From assembly GCF_001026695.1 (NCBI RefSeq), contig NZ_LDNB01000007.1, positions 92,071 to 156,070 of the forward strand: a stretch of DNA of 64,000 nucleotides. Reading direction: 5' to 3'. The stretch is from Neobacillus vireti. GTDB taxonomy: Bacteria > Bacillota > Bacilli > Bacillales > Cytobacillaceae. The notes under the pieces are model-generated. The model saw nothing but the letters and a program-made list of their open reading frames with translations. It searched no databases and was not told the DNA's origin. Shown one piece after another: positions 34,885 to 42,777 of the stretch (position 1 is its first letter; the number at the start of each line of letters is the position of its first letter). A program made the position numbers and the translations under genes.

Positions 34885-35809
34885 ACAGGCCGTCCAGTTA
34901 TCAAAGAAGAAGCGGACGAAATATCGTTTTCAAAAGCTGAAAATGTGTAAAAAATGCAATCGCTATTCCGTCCTTAAGGATCAGAACTGCTCGAAATGCG
35001 GCTCCGCATATGTTGGCATCGATAGATTAGTCAAATCGATTTTTAAAAATCGTTTATTTACGGAAGCAATGTGGATTTTAATGATTGTCAGCATTGGCAT
35101 TGTTGCTGCGCCAACGGTTCAAACATTGTATTATTCCTTAGTCGCCGGTTTAATTTTTTGTATCAGTTATGTCGTCTTGACGTTCGTCTTCATGAAAAGT
35201 GAGTTTTTCATCCAGCTCAAAAGGCTCCTCAGGGCTGATTTCAAAAAAATCCAAGCCGGGATCCAGTTTGACAGTGAGCTAGCCAAAGCGGATGTCAAAG
35301 AGGACCGGCTCGCTCCTGCCTATGAAAAGCTCCGCGAGATTGGCGATTTTATTAATAGTGATCAGCTAAAAATCCGCCGCGTGATGGTATTGAACGAAAT
35401 TATCCTTAGAAGTGATATGGAGCTTGAACTTGAACCGCTTATTCCTTCATCTTATGATAAGGATTTTGTGCAATATGCCCTTGAGGTGCTAAGAATTAAT
35501 CGGACACTGATCACGAAGAAGTGCATCGCCTATTTTATTCACTATCGTGATGCGATTGTCATCGACTTTGGGATGGATTCGCTCATTGCTGTTGCCGGGA
35601 CAGCATTACGAATGAAATTGTACATCGTGGAATTCTCTGGGTTTATAGAGGAATTTCTTGAATACTTTCCAAAGGAACGTGTCCTTCGGCTTTGCAATAT
35701 TCTCTATTCCAATCCCGATGTGGATTGGGGCGGTCTTAGCGAAAAGGCAAAGCAATTGGTAGCGATGAAGTATCATTACGACCCCGATTTCAAGCGGTTT
35801 GTCTCGTAG
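34862..35809 (+). CDS. Zinc-ribbon membrane protein, unknown function
   Basis: A 315-residue protein. A basic N-terminus leads to a four-cysteine zinc ribbon (CKKCNRYSVLKDQNCSKCG, ~29-47). Two membrane helices (~67-85 and 88-108) follow, then a ~200-residue cytoplasmic helical domain. The ribbon is on the cytoplasmic side. It overlaps the preceding micro-protein gene and is followed by the TPR-like membrane protein gene. The zinc ribbon plus membrane hairpin echoes the GTPase zinc ribbon of the neighbouring operon, suggesting membership in the same assembly, but this is only contextual. Confidence 0.75.
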   Translation: MKVIPLAKQAVQLSKKKRTKYRFQKLKMCKKCNRYSVLKDQNCSKCGSAYVGIDRLVKSIFKNRLFTEAMWILMIVSIGIVAAPTVQTLYYSLVAGLIFCISYVVLTFVFMKSEFFIQLKRLLRADFKKIQAGIQFDSELAKADVKEDRLAPAYEKLREIGDFINSDQLKIRRVMVLNEIILRSDMELELEPLIPSSYDKDFVQYALEVLRINRTLITKKCIAYFIHYRDAIVIDFGMDSLIAVAGTALRMKLYIVEFSGFIEEFLEYFPKERVLRLCNILYSNPDVDWGGLSEKAKQLVAMKYHYDPDFKRFVS

Positions 35810-35825
35810 AAAGGACATAAGTGCC

Positions 35826-37607
35826 ATGTTTAAATTGACGGTTTATAAAAAAGTGAATATGTCCCGGAATTTTTTCCTGCTCATTTTGATTTTTCTGCTT
35901 GTGCTTGTCGGTGGCAAAATTATCATGGCCCATGAAAAAATCGCGACCTATAAGGAAGCAATGCAGTTATATAACTCGGGGAACTTACGGGCCGCAGAAA
36001 AGAAGTTCCGGGCAGCAAAGCTGAATGTAGTAGTCACAGATCATAATCAGGATATCAATCAAAAGCTGTCGATTCTTTCACCCATTCGCGAAGTAATCGA
36101 AGATTTAGATGAAAAAGCCGCTGGCTATTACAAGCAAAACGACCTCGACAAACTTGTTGATATGTACAACCGCTGGCAGGAGAGTCGGAAGAAATGGGTG
36201 TCAGGCACCGCGATTCAAAAGCAGATGTATGAAGAAATGGTCGCGTTTACGAAGCTTGATCAGGATATGCTTGGTTATTTTTCAGAGATTAAGCAGACGA
36301 ATCTCGCGAAATTACAAAATTATTCACCAACGAGCAGTGCTGAAGAGGAAGGTGTTTTTAACAGCTTGAAACTGGTGCCTGCAGAATATTACGATGGCGA
36401 TACTAAAAAAACGAAAGAAATCCAAACTGTTTTCCAAACCTATTACTCGGGCAAAATGAATAAATTAACCGCAGCAAACGCTCCGGTTTTCGATATTACT
36501 GCCGAGGGAGAGCGCCAATACGGGATGCTCACCAAGTTTTCGATTGATTCCCGCTGGCTTACAGACACGCTTGACAGTCATTTGGTCCATGTCCTATCTG
36601 CGGCCCTTGCGAAGAAGGATTATCCTACCTTTGCCGAGCAGGCAAACACCGTCAAAAGACTATCAGGAAACATGGGAGCGGCTAAAGTTTTCCCGTTTAT
36701 TGAAAAATCAAAGACTGACTTACTTGCCAATGCAAAGAAACTCGTCTCGGGAAATAAGTTCGCGGATGCCATCAGCATTTATGAAGCGTTGAGACCATTA
36801 GAAAATACTGATCAGCTTCTCGCCAATGCCAACATCGCATGGGATAAATACGAACCGATTCGCGTCCTCCAGCGGCTGTATCCTGGTAAGGAATTTCCTA
36901 ATTTCGTGAACGCGAAAAACAAATGGGGAGCAGACAGTGTGATTGCGGCCATCTCCAAAGACGGCGAGATTTATCTTGGCAAGCTTAAGGGGGAAGAGGC
37001 GATGGTGGTGACCGAAGGAAGTATTCAGGGTTCCGCGACGATTAGTAAGCTTGTCTTCCAAAGCAATTTGAGCCAATCCGACTATCCGGTAATATACATT
37101 GAGGCAAAATCTTCGGAACGGAAACATCGCTATTTAGCTTATGAAGTCCGCGCCAATTCGATGGGGAAAATTCTTGATGTCGAAGCGGATAATCTAACCA
37201 TTGAAGCGAGAAATGTTTTATTAGCTGATAATCCGACCGGTTCCGGAGCAGGTCAGCTGGCCTACTATGAGCCGGTCAGCGACGGAGACTATCAGTTTAC
37301 AAAAATAAAAGTAGACTATGTCGATATTTCTGTTAACGATATTGCCCAATACTACGGGAAAAAGGTCCGCTTCACTGCCTTTAGTACCGCGAATCAAAAC
37401 GGCGGTGCCCTGGTAACTTTATCGGAAACCTATAACTATAGTACCAACAGCTGGGAAAAAACCTATCTCTTATTAAAGGGGCAAACAACACTGATAATCT
37501 ACAGGGATTATACCGTTATCGGAACGTTTACTAGCTACACAAACATTACCGATGATTATGGCGAACAAATACGCGTCCCCGTCTTTCAGATTGAGAAAAT
37601 TGAATAA
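35826..37607 (+). CDS. Membrane-anchored TPR-like protein with C-terminal beta domain
   Basis: A 593-residue protein. ATG 35826 is chosen since AGAAAGGA lies 10 bases upstream; a TTG at 35799 overlaps the previous gene. One N-terminal membrane helix (~14-32, FFLLILIFLLVLVGG) is followed by an outside region. It begins with a TPR-like pair (KEAMQLYNSGNLRAAEKKF), has a long helical section to ~350, and ends in a beta-rich domain (~370-593). It carries a REP-like 13-mer in frame at 36197-36209, translated as V-S-G-T. It could interact with the extracytoplasmic TPR part of the kinase or the Ig protein; no known family recognised. Confidence 0.75.
   Translation: MFKLTVYKKVNMSRNFFLLILIFLLVLVGGKIIMAHEKIATYKEAMQLYNSGNLRAAEKKFRAAKLNVVVTDHNQDINQKLSILSPIREVIEDLDEKAAGYYKQNDLDKLVDMYNRWQESRKKWVSGTAIQKQMYEEMVAFTKLDQDMLGYFSEIKQTNLAKLQNYSPTSSAEEEGVFNSLKLVPAEYYDGDTKKTKEIQTVFQTYYSGKMNKLTAANAPVFDITAEGERQYGMLTKFSIDSRWLTDTLDSHLVHVLSAALAKKDYPTFAEQANTVKRLSGNMGAAKVFPFIEKSKTDLLANAKKLVSGNKFADAISIYEALRPLENTDQLLANANIAWDKYEPIRVLQRLYPGKEFPNFVNAKNKWGADSVIAAISKDGEIYLGKLKGEEAMVVTEGSIQGSATISKLVFQSNLSQSDYPVIYIEAKSSERKHRYLAYEVRANSMGKILDVEADNLTIEARNVLLADNPTGSGAGQLAYYEPVSDGDYQFTKIKVDYVDISVNDIAQYYGKKVRFTAFSTANQNGGALVTLSETYNYSTNSWEKTYLLLKGQTTLIIYRDYTVIGTFTSYTNITDDYGEQIRVPVFQIEKIE
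36197..36209. repeat. REP-like 13-mer inside a coding region
   Basis: An exact copy of GGTGTCAGGCACC, otherwise intergenic in this window, lies inside the TPR-like gene and is read through in frame. Confidence 0.7.
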
Positions 37608-37648
37608 TAGCAAAGGCCGGTCTTTCTGAGAGACCGGCCTTTGCTATT
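37606..37648. terminator. Bidirectional terminator
   Basis: A perfect 18-bp stem (AATAGCAAAGGCCGGTCT and its complement) with a 7-base loop overlaps the ends of two convergent genes (37607 and 37647). The A/T-rich ends give a U-run in both directions. Confidence 0.92.
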
Positions 37649-37949
37649 ATTCTTCTGAACTTGACAGCGGGATAAAATGATTGAAAATCCCGATTGAAGT
37701 GACTTTTCCCATTCCTATCTCAGTGAAATCCGTTTTGTAGATGGAAAAAATAAAATAATCCTCTTTTGTTGTTCCTGCATCAAAAATGGATTTCCCGGAA
37801 AGTGTTAGAATGCCTTTTTCCAGCAGTGTTGAAGACTTATCGATTGTCTTGTGATTAATCCATTCGAGATAGTCTGAACGACCAGGATTTGTTGCTGATA
37901 AAATATAGATAGCCGCGACCACGAGAATGATGGAAAAAAGACGCTTCAT
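37647..37949 (-). CDS. DUF4359-like small exported protein
   Basis: A 100-residue protein with an N-terminal hydrophobic segment (FSIILVVAAIYILS) followed by TNPGRSDYLEW, the conserved opening of DUF4359 proteins. AGGAG precedes the ATG. It is probably an exported or membrane-anchored protein of unknown function; the family often has this length. Divergent from the zinc-ribbon/Yip1-like gene and convergent with the TPR-like gene. Confidence 0.75.
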   Translation of the reverse strand: MKRLFSIILVVAAIYILSATNPGRSDYLEWINHKTIDKSSTLLEKGILTLSGKSIFDAGTTKEDYFIFSIYKTDFTEIGMGKVTSIGIFNHFIPLSSSEE

Positions 37950-38077
37950 TTAGCCAATCTCCTATTCATTAAGTTCTCATCTGTTAATTTTTATATAATA
38001 AAGTATAAATTGGAGGCGGGTTTTTGTAAATAACCTCGGCGGCTTAGGGACAAAGTTTGGGATAATTGTAAAAAGTA

Positions 38078-38107
38078 TTACAAAAAGGTGAACATTTCTA
38101 TTATAAT
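38078..38107 (+). promoter_or_regulatory. Candidate sigma-A promoter
   Basis: TTACAA (38078-38083) and a perfect TATAAT (38102-38107) are separated by 18 bases, about 65 bases before the ATG at 38174. Confidence 0.5.
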
Positions 38108-38173
38108 ATTGTAGAATTAAAGAAAGTGGGTCTTATCGCCTATTCACAACTTACTAGAGAGAGGAAGATTTAG

Positions 38174-39091
38174 ATGCAGTGTCCAGTATGTTCACATCAT
38201 AATGAGGGAGGGAAATTCTGCGAGCAATGTGGGACAAAATTAGAAATTGCTTCCTACCATGAAGCCGCTCCAACAGCTGAGCCAACTATGAATCAAGCGC
38301 CAAACTATACAAGCCATCAGAGTTACCAACAGGGCAATCAACAGGGTTATCAACAAGGTAATCCCCAAGGCTACCAACAGGGTAATCAACAGGGCTACCA
38401 ACAGGGCCATCCCCAAGGCTACCAGCAAGTGAACACACAACCAAACCAATATTTAGAGGGCGCTAAAAATATTTCCAAAATGTATTTTGGCTACTTTATG
38501 GAGGTTTTGAAAAAACCTTATGCCAGTTCAAAATCAGTAGGTGCAGAGCACTTTACTAATGCCATTATTACCATTGTTCTATATTCATTAATCATTCCAT
38601 TAATGTTGTATTTTATAATCAAAAGCTTTGCCGATTCCATGTTTGGTCGTATAGGTCAAATAAGTCCGCCATTCTTAGAAACCGTTATTTATCCAACTTT
38701 TACTTATGCGATCTTTATTCTTTTAGTAGCAACGTTTGCCTTTGCGGCCGTTAAGTTAGCAAAAGTGAATGCTTCCTATAAGGAGGTTATTTCGCGATTT
38801 GGTTCATTCCTTATTCCGTTCTTAGCCATCCTTCTTATTGGATTTGTCTTGGCAATTTTAAAAGCAAAGGTTATATCTGTCATTTTCCTGGTTTTGGGCT
38901 TTTCAACTGCCTTATTGATCGTACCAACATTAGTAATTGCGAGCTTTAAGAAGGATACTCAAGACGGGTTAGATGTCATTTACGGAACTTTGTTCACTTA
39001 TATTCTAACGTGTATTACGATTGCGATTATGGGGGAAATGCTCTTCGAAAGAATTGTATCTGCAATTGAGGATGCCGTACGGTTTTTTTAA
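38174..39091 (+). CDS. Zinc-ribbon polytopic membrane protein with Gln/Gly-rich repeats
   Basis: A 305-residue protein. N-terminal zinc ribbon (CPVCSHHNEGGKFCEQCG, 3-20), a low-complexity linker of QQGYQQGN/H-P units (~50-87), then about five membrane helices (~125-300), resembling Yip1/DUF6574-type membrane domains of Firmicutes zinc-ribbon proteins. AGAGAGGAAG precedes the ATG. Monocistronic, with its own promoter and terminator. Two zinc-ribbon TcaA-like genes follow nearby, so the area looks like a small cluster of envelope-associated zinc-ribbon proteins. Function unknown. Confidence 0.8.
   Translation: MQCPVCSHHNEGGKFCEQCGTKLEIASYHEAAPTAEPTMNQAPNYTSHQSYQQGNQQGYQQGNPQGYQQGNQQGYQQGHPQGYQQVNTQPNQYLEGAKNISKMYFGYFMEVLKKPYASSKSVGAEHFTNAIITIVLYSLIIPLMLYFIIKSFADSMFGRIGQISPPFLETVIYPTFTYAIFILLVATFAFAAVKLAKVNASYKEVISRFGSFLIPFLAILLIGFVLAILKAKVISVIFLVLGFSTALLIVPTLVIASFKKDTQDGLDVIYGTLFTYILTCITIAIMGEMLFERIVSAIEDAVRFF
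38322..38428 (+). repeat. In-frame tandem repeats encoding QQGYQQGN
   Basis: Degenerate 12-24-bp units (CAACAGGGCTACCAACAGGG-like) encode five to six copies of the Gln/Gly/Tyr motif in the linker between zinc ribbon and membrane domain. Confidence 0.75.
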
Positions 39092-39094
39092 AAA

Positions 39095-39133
39095 ATAAAA
39101 GCTTGATAGGAATTCCCTATCAAGCTTTTTATT
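39095..39133. terminator. Bidirectional terminator
   Basis: A perfect 14-bp stem (AAAAGCTTGATAGG and its complement) with a 5-base loop lies between convergent genes ending at 39091 and 39137, flanked by A/T runs. Confidence 0.9.
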
Positions 39134-39136
39134 TTG

Positions 39137-40651
39137 CTAATCATTATCCATCGGAATAACGTCCTCCGCCGGGACATCATTGATCCAGCTGGATACATAT
39201 TGCTTTGGATTTTCGTTTTTCAATTCTTTTACATGTTCATCATCAAAACCATAGGAATCCGATCTGTTATTGAGTAACCATTTGTTACTTGTTTTATCAT
39301 AATATAGTTCAAATTCAAAGGTTGTGGTATTTTCCTCCAATTCTGGAGTTTCATTATAATAAAATTTATCATCCATATAGCCTGCTTCTGCTTCGACCGT
39401 CACAATCCAGTTACCATCCTCGTGATAGAGGTGGAAGGAATCTAAATCAAATTTTGTATTTAGGTGTGATCCTTTATAGATATAACCATTCGACTTATTA
39501 TCTTTGGCCTTTTCCATCTTTTCATCCTTATAGGTTGCAGTGGCTGTTGTTAATTTACCTGCATCTAGCGTTGTAAAGGCCTCAAGTTCATCATCGATGC
39601 TCTTATGAATTGTTTCCATCAAGTTCTTTTGCAGCTCCTCATTCACAAAGCTGACTGTCATTTCTTCACTATCAATCGCGACTTCATCTGTTTTTACTTT
39701 CCCCCATGGAAGCTCTGCCTCGACAGCCATTTTCATTGAACCATCGGTAAGAATTGGACCGAAAGTCGGGTTCTTAAAGAGGTCAACACCAACATCCTTG
39801 CCATTAATAAAAAGTTTTGCGGTACCAGTGTTTGTATCAGGCAAATCTACCGTTACATCACGACCATCTAAGTATAGATCCTCAACCTGCTTATCAGAGG
39901 ATAACCTGAATTCATCTTTCGTTTCTAAAGCGACAAACTTTGTTTTTAGCGTGGCCTCAGCTGTATGTAGTCCAGGAACAAAGGGACCAAAGGTTTTTTC
40001 GAAATCTAGTTTGTTAGACGTGCCCACCTTTTTCCCGTCGACAAATAACTCCGTATCTTTATAGTTTGTTTTTAGCGTTAAATAGACTGATTGAATATCC
40101 AGTTTATAATTATCGTAAAATAAAAACTTTCCATCCTTCTTCAAATTAACGAGGTCATTGCCTGCCATATCTTCGAAAAATCCTTCATACAGCGATTTAG
40201 CATCTTTCCCGGCAGATTTATCGATAAGTGTAGATTGGGCTCTTAAATCTGAAACGATTTCCTTTGCTAAATCAGGATTTTTATTAAGATATTTCATTAA
40301 GCCCGAAACAGAATCCTTGTTAATTTCCAGCTTTTTATCGGATGAAGAAAGCAGGCTGGCCACCTTTTGGCTATCTTTTTCGATTAAGGCATTTTCAAAT
40401 TTTTCGATTAAACGATCCTTTGAAGTCAGCGTTTCCCCTATTTTGTATCCGCCGAATAAAACAACAATGGCAATCCCTGCCGCTATTAACTGCCTTTTCT
40501 TTTTCTTTGTCATCGTCTGTTTAGCAACAGGAGCCGGCGAAGGACTCATACTTGGCTGCTTATGATTCTGTTCGCTAATAGTTGTACCACATTCCTTACA
40601 AAACTTTGCGGAGTCCTCGAGCTTACTGCCGCATTCCTTACAAAACTGCAT
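39137..40651 (-). CDS. Zinc-ribbon TcaA/YvbJ-like membrane protein
   Basis: A 504-residue protein. N-terminal zinc ribbon on the cytoplasmic side (CKECGSKLEDSAKFCKECG, 4-22), a disordered linker, one membrane helix (~54-70, LIAAGIAIVVLFGGY) and a large outside part. The outside part has repeated small beta domains with YKDTELFVDGKKVG-like and TAKLFINGKDVG motifs, as in TcaA/YvbJ, then a C-terminal NTF2-like domain (~375-490). TcaA affects glycopeptide susceptibility and the wall in staphylococci; a similar envelope role is inferred here. It has a paralogue at 42778-44244. Confidence 0.85.
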   Translation of the reverse strand: MQFCKECGSKLEDSAKFCKECGTTISEQNHKQPSMSPSPAPVAKQTMTKKKKRQLIAAGIAIVVLFGGYKIGETLTSKDRLIEKFENALIEKDSQKVASLLSSSDKKLEINKDSVSGLMKYLNKNPDLAKEIVSDLRAQSTLIDKSAGKDAKSLYEGFFEDMAGNDLVNLKKDGKFLFYDNYKLDIQSVYLTLKTNYKDTELFVDGKKVGTSNKLDFEKTFGPFVPGLHTAEATLKTKFVALETKDEFRLSSDKQVEDLYLDGRDVTVDLPDTNTGTAKLFINGKDVGVDLFKNPTFGPILTDGSMKMAVEAELPWGKVKTDEVAIDSEEMTVSFVNEELQKNLMETIHKSIDDELEAFTTLDAGKLTTATATYKDEKMEKAKDNKSNGYIYKGSHLNTKFDLDSFHLYHEDGNWIVTVEAEAGYMDDKFYYNETPELEENTTTFEFELYYDKTSNKWLLNNRSDSYGFDDEHVKELKNENPKQYVSSWINDVPAEDVIPMDND

Positions 40652-40867
40652 TTTTTAACCCCCAAAAAATGATTATTATGGTAATTGTTATAAACACCAT
40701 AAAGAAAGTATAAATCAGAAAATAGTATTGGAAAATACTTTTTAAAAAATAACTAGGTTAAATGGACTAGTTATTAATAGTTCAGTGGTCCGAGAGTTTT
40801 GGGAAAAGTATTGATGTATTTTTGGTTCTGGAATAAAGCGGAAAAAATATATTGGTGAAAATCGACA

Positions 40868-40897
40868 TTGGATATGTTAAATTATTACTATTATAAT
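40868..40897 (+). promoter_or_regulatory. Candidate promoter for the micro-protein/CPBP operon
   Basis: A perfect -10 TATAAT (40892-40897) with a weak -35 TTGGAT (40868-40873) 18 bases upstream, about 50 bases before the GTG at 40950. The ~300-base gap 40652-40949 otherwise holds nothing recognisable. Confidence 0.4.
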
Positions 40898-40949
40898 CTT
40901 GTAATTACAACACAAGGCTCGTGCAAATAAATTTGAAGGAGACAACATA

Positions 40950-41045
40950 GTGACAAGAAAATGGAAGTGGATGCTTTGCTGTTTCCTTTTCCTGCTGTTT
41001 TTAAATGGGATTGGGCTACTTGCGGTAACTATTTTAAGAAGATAG
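40950..41045 (+). CDS. 31-residue hydrophobic membrane peptide
   Basis: GTG 40950 follows AAGGAG by 8 bases. The product has a basic start (TRKWKW), one hydrophobic helix (~8-29) and ends in Arg-Arg. It precedes the CPBP protease gene by 33 bases in the same transcript. No family recognised. It could be a small regulator or target of the protease; existence rests on RBS, topology and position. Confidence 0.5.
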   Translation: MTRKWKWMLCCFLFLLFLNGIGLLAVTILRR

Positions 41046-41078
41046 ATTGACCAAATAAAACTAGCAGGGAATGACGTT

Positions 41079-41996
41079 ATGACAACGAATTTAACAAGAC
41101 CGATTTCAAAGAAGCTGCTTTTTTCCATCCTTGTCGTGACCATTGGCGCAGAGGTTCTGCTCTATCTAACCAGGTACAGTTCAATGGCAGGCACCCTGTA
41201 TGATGCCCTTATGGTGTCCTCGTTTTTTATCGGCTGGAAGCTTTACCGGCGTCTCGGCAGTCCAGGGGACAAAGCGAAAACAAGACGGCAGCTAACGCTT
41301 CAATTCACAGGTGCTTTTCTGATATTTTTTCTTGGAAGTACAGTGATTAATGTGTATTCAGCGAACACCTTCCAGGACTTTAGTGATCATTATGAACAGT
41401 ATGTTCATGATTATGCCGATATGCAGGCATATGACCCCGGAGATGAAGAAACGACGACAGAACCGGTTTGGGCCTTTTTTGAAAAGGTAGATTTGGTGGG
41501 CTACGATATTTTCGCAGACACGCTCGCAGGTTTAGAAGAGGTTTGGCGGCTGGCCTATATCATTCTCTTCCTCTTGTTATTTAAAAAGATTTTCCGGAAG
41601 CGCTGGGAGAGCGGCCGAAGAGACATGTTCCTGATGGCGGCCCTATTTCTTACCACCATCCTGTTTGGCATCGATCATACACTAGATTCCGCGCAGCCAT
41701 GGTCAATCAAAATTGGCTCAATCGTCACGTTCGCCAACATGGGGCTCTTATTTGGCTTAATCCTATTATGGACACGAAACCTCTGGGTAACCGTTCTTGT
41801 TCACGCCCTTTACGATATAACCGCCACGCTGTCATGGTATTATGTCGAATACGCCGTCGAACTATTTGCCCTTGCCGTACTCGTTGTCCATCTAATCCTA
41901 TTTACGCTGGAAAAAGTGCATCAAAAACGATTAAACCGGGAGTTGCAGACGATTGAGCTACAGCAAACGACCGAAGTATTACAAAACGCCGAATAA
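41079..41996 (+). CDS. CPBP-family intramembrane metalloprotease
   Basis: A 305-residue protein with about eight membrane helices. The CPBP (Rce1/abortive-infection-type) motifs are present: EEVWR (Glu153, Glu154, Arg157), FGIDH (His200) and HALYD (His242, Asp246). Members cleave membrane-bound peptides or act in bacteriocin self-immunity. A 31-residue membrane peptide is encoded just upstream in the same operon. Start at ATG 41079 has only a weak upstream site (GCAGGGA). A stem-loop terminator follows. Confidence 0.85.
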   Translation: MTTNLTRPISKKLLFSILVVTIGAEVLLYLTRYSSMAGTLYDALMVSSFFIGWKLYRRLGSPGDKAKTRRQLTLQFTGAFLIFFLGSTVINVYSANTFQDFSDHYEQYVHDYADMQAYDPGDEETTTEPVWAFFEKVDLVGYDIFADTLAGLEEVWRLAYIILFLLLFKKIFRKRWESGRRDMFLMAALFLTTILFGIDHTLDSAQPWSIKIGSIVTFANMGLLFGLILLWTRNLWVTVLVHALYDITATLSWYYVEYAVELFALAVLVVHLILFTLEKVHQKRLNRELQTIELQQTTEVLQNAE

Positions 41997-42013
41997 CCAA
42001 TCGCCGAACATAG

Positions 42014-42055
42014 AAAGAGCTGACGCCATTATTGCTAGCGTCAGCTCTTTTTTAA
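42014..42055. terminator. Bidirectional terminator
   Basis: A 13-bp stem (AAAGAGCTGACGC and its complement) with an ~11-base loop followed by a T-run. It separates the CPBP gene (ends 41996) from the convergent gene ending at 42052. Confidence 0.9.
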
Positions 42056-42645
42056 TTAATTTGATAGGATTTGGAATTAATCCAATATTGAACCGTTCCG
42101 TCATCCTTGACAACGTATTCAATTTTTTCCCGATCAAATGCTTTTAGTAAACTATCGGCGGCTAATTCTTGCTTCACATCCAGCTCAATTAAATATTTAT
42201 TAAGCCGAACCGGGTCAATATTTTTACCTGCTAGATAGCTAACAATGGTAAGTCGTTGTTCCATCGCAGCAATCATATCCTGATGATGGTTTTTAAAACT
42301 GGCCGGGGCCTTGACTTCCATTTCCTTAGATAAAAACTTCGTTTGTACTTCTTGGGCCTCCTGATCAAGATTCCTTTTTTCAAGAATGTCATTCAGTAAT
42401 TGTACGCTTTGCTCGGAATAATTTTGCTCGATTGTTAAGTAGGAAACGATCTCTTCATGATTGGAAAACGAAAAATGTATGATCATAAACGAACAAAATA
42501 ACAGGACTCCAATTAGCGAAAGAATCCACTTTTTTTTCGAAGGTTTGCTGGCAGGTGAGCTGCATTCTACTTCCTTATGGAAATGGCCCTTTGCATGCAG
42601 TTCCTCCAGCTCCTGCTTCACTTTTTGTTGGGCGGCTGTCAGCAT
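42052..42645 (-). CDS. Small anchored membrane protein, unknown function
   Basis: A 197-residue protein. ATG 42645 is used because GGAGGG lies 6 bases upstream; a longer frame to 42729 lacks a site. The N-terminal ~40 residues are charged and cytoplasmic (QQKVKQELEELHAKG), one membrane helix follows (~41-60, WILSLIGVLLFCSFMIIHF), then a mostly helical outside domain. It ends in a two-strand motif (EYVVKDDGTVQYW). No family recognised. It stands between the CPBP and second TcaA-like genes, and could be co-transcribed with the latter (same strand, ~130 bases). Confidence 0.7.
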   Translation of the reverse strand: MLTAAQQKVKQELEELHAKGHFHKEVECSSPASKPSKKKWILSLIGVLLFCSFMIIHFSFSNHEEIVSYLTIEQNYSEQSVQLLNDILEKRNLDQEAQEVQTKFLSKEMEVKAPASFKNHHQDMIAAMEQRLTIVSYLAGKNIDPVRLNKYLIELDVKQELAADSLLKAFDREKIEYVVKDDGTVQYWINSKSYQIN

Positions 42646-42738
42646 CTTCAGCCCTCCGTTTGTAATAGAATGGAAAGAAACTATTACTATCGTACTACAA
42701 AAAGTGACAAAAAATCTATTAATTCTCAATTTTTTTTA

Positions 42739-42760
42739 CAGCCCCTAAAATAAGGGGCTG
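42739..42760. terminator. Hairpin after the second TcaA-like gene
   Basis: A 7-bp GC-rich stem (CAGCCCC/GGGGCTG) lies 18 bases past the - strand stop at 42778. The T-run lies on the wrong side for the - strand, so termination is uncertain. Confidence 0.35.
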
Positions 42761-42777
42761 CTGCAAATAGGTCATCC

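Noticed and set aside
42739..42760. Rho-independent terminator of the second TcaA-like gene
   Set aside because: The stem is real but the T-run is on the wrong side for the - strand transcript, so it is kept only as a low-confidence hairpin.
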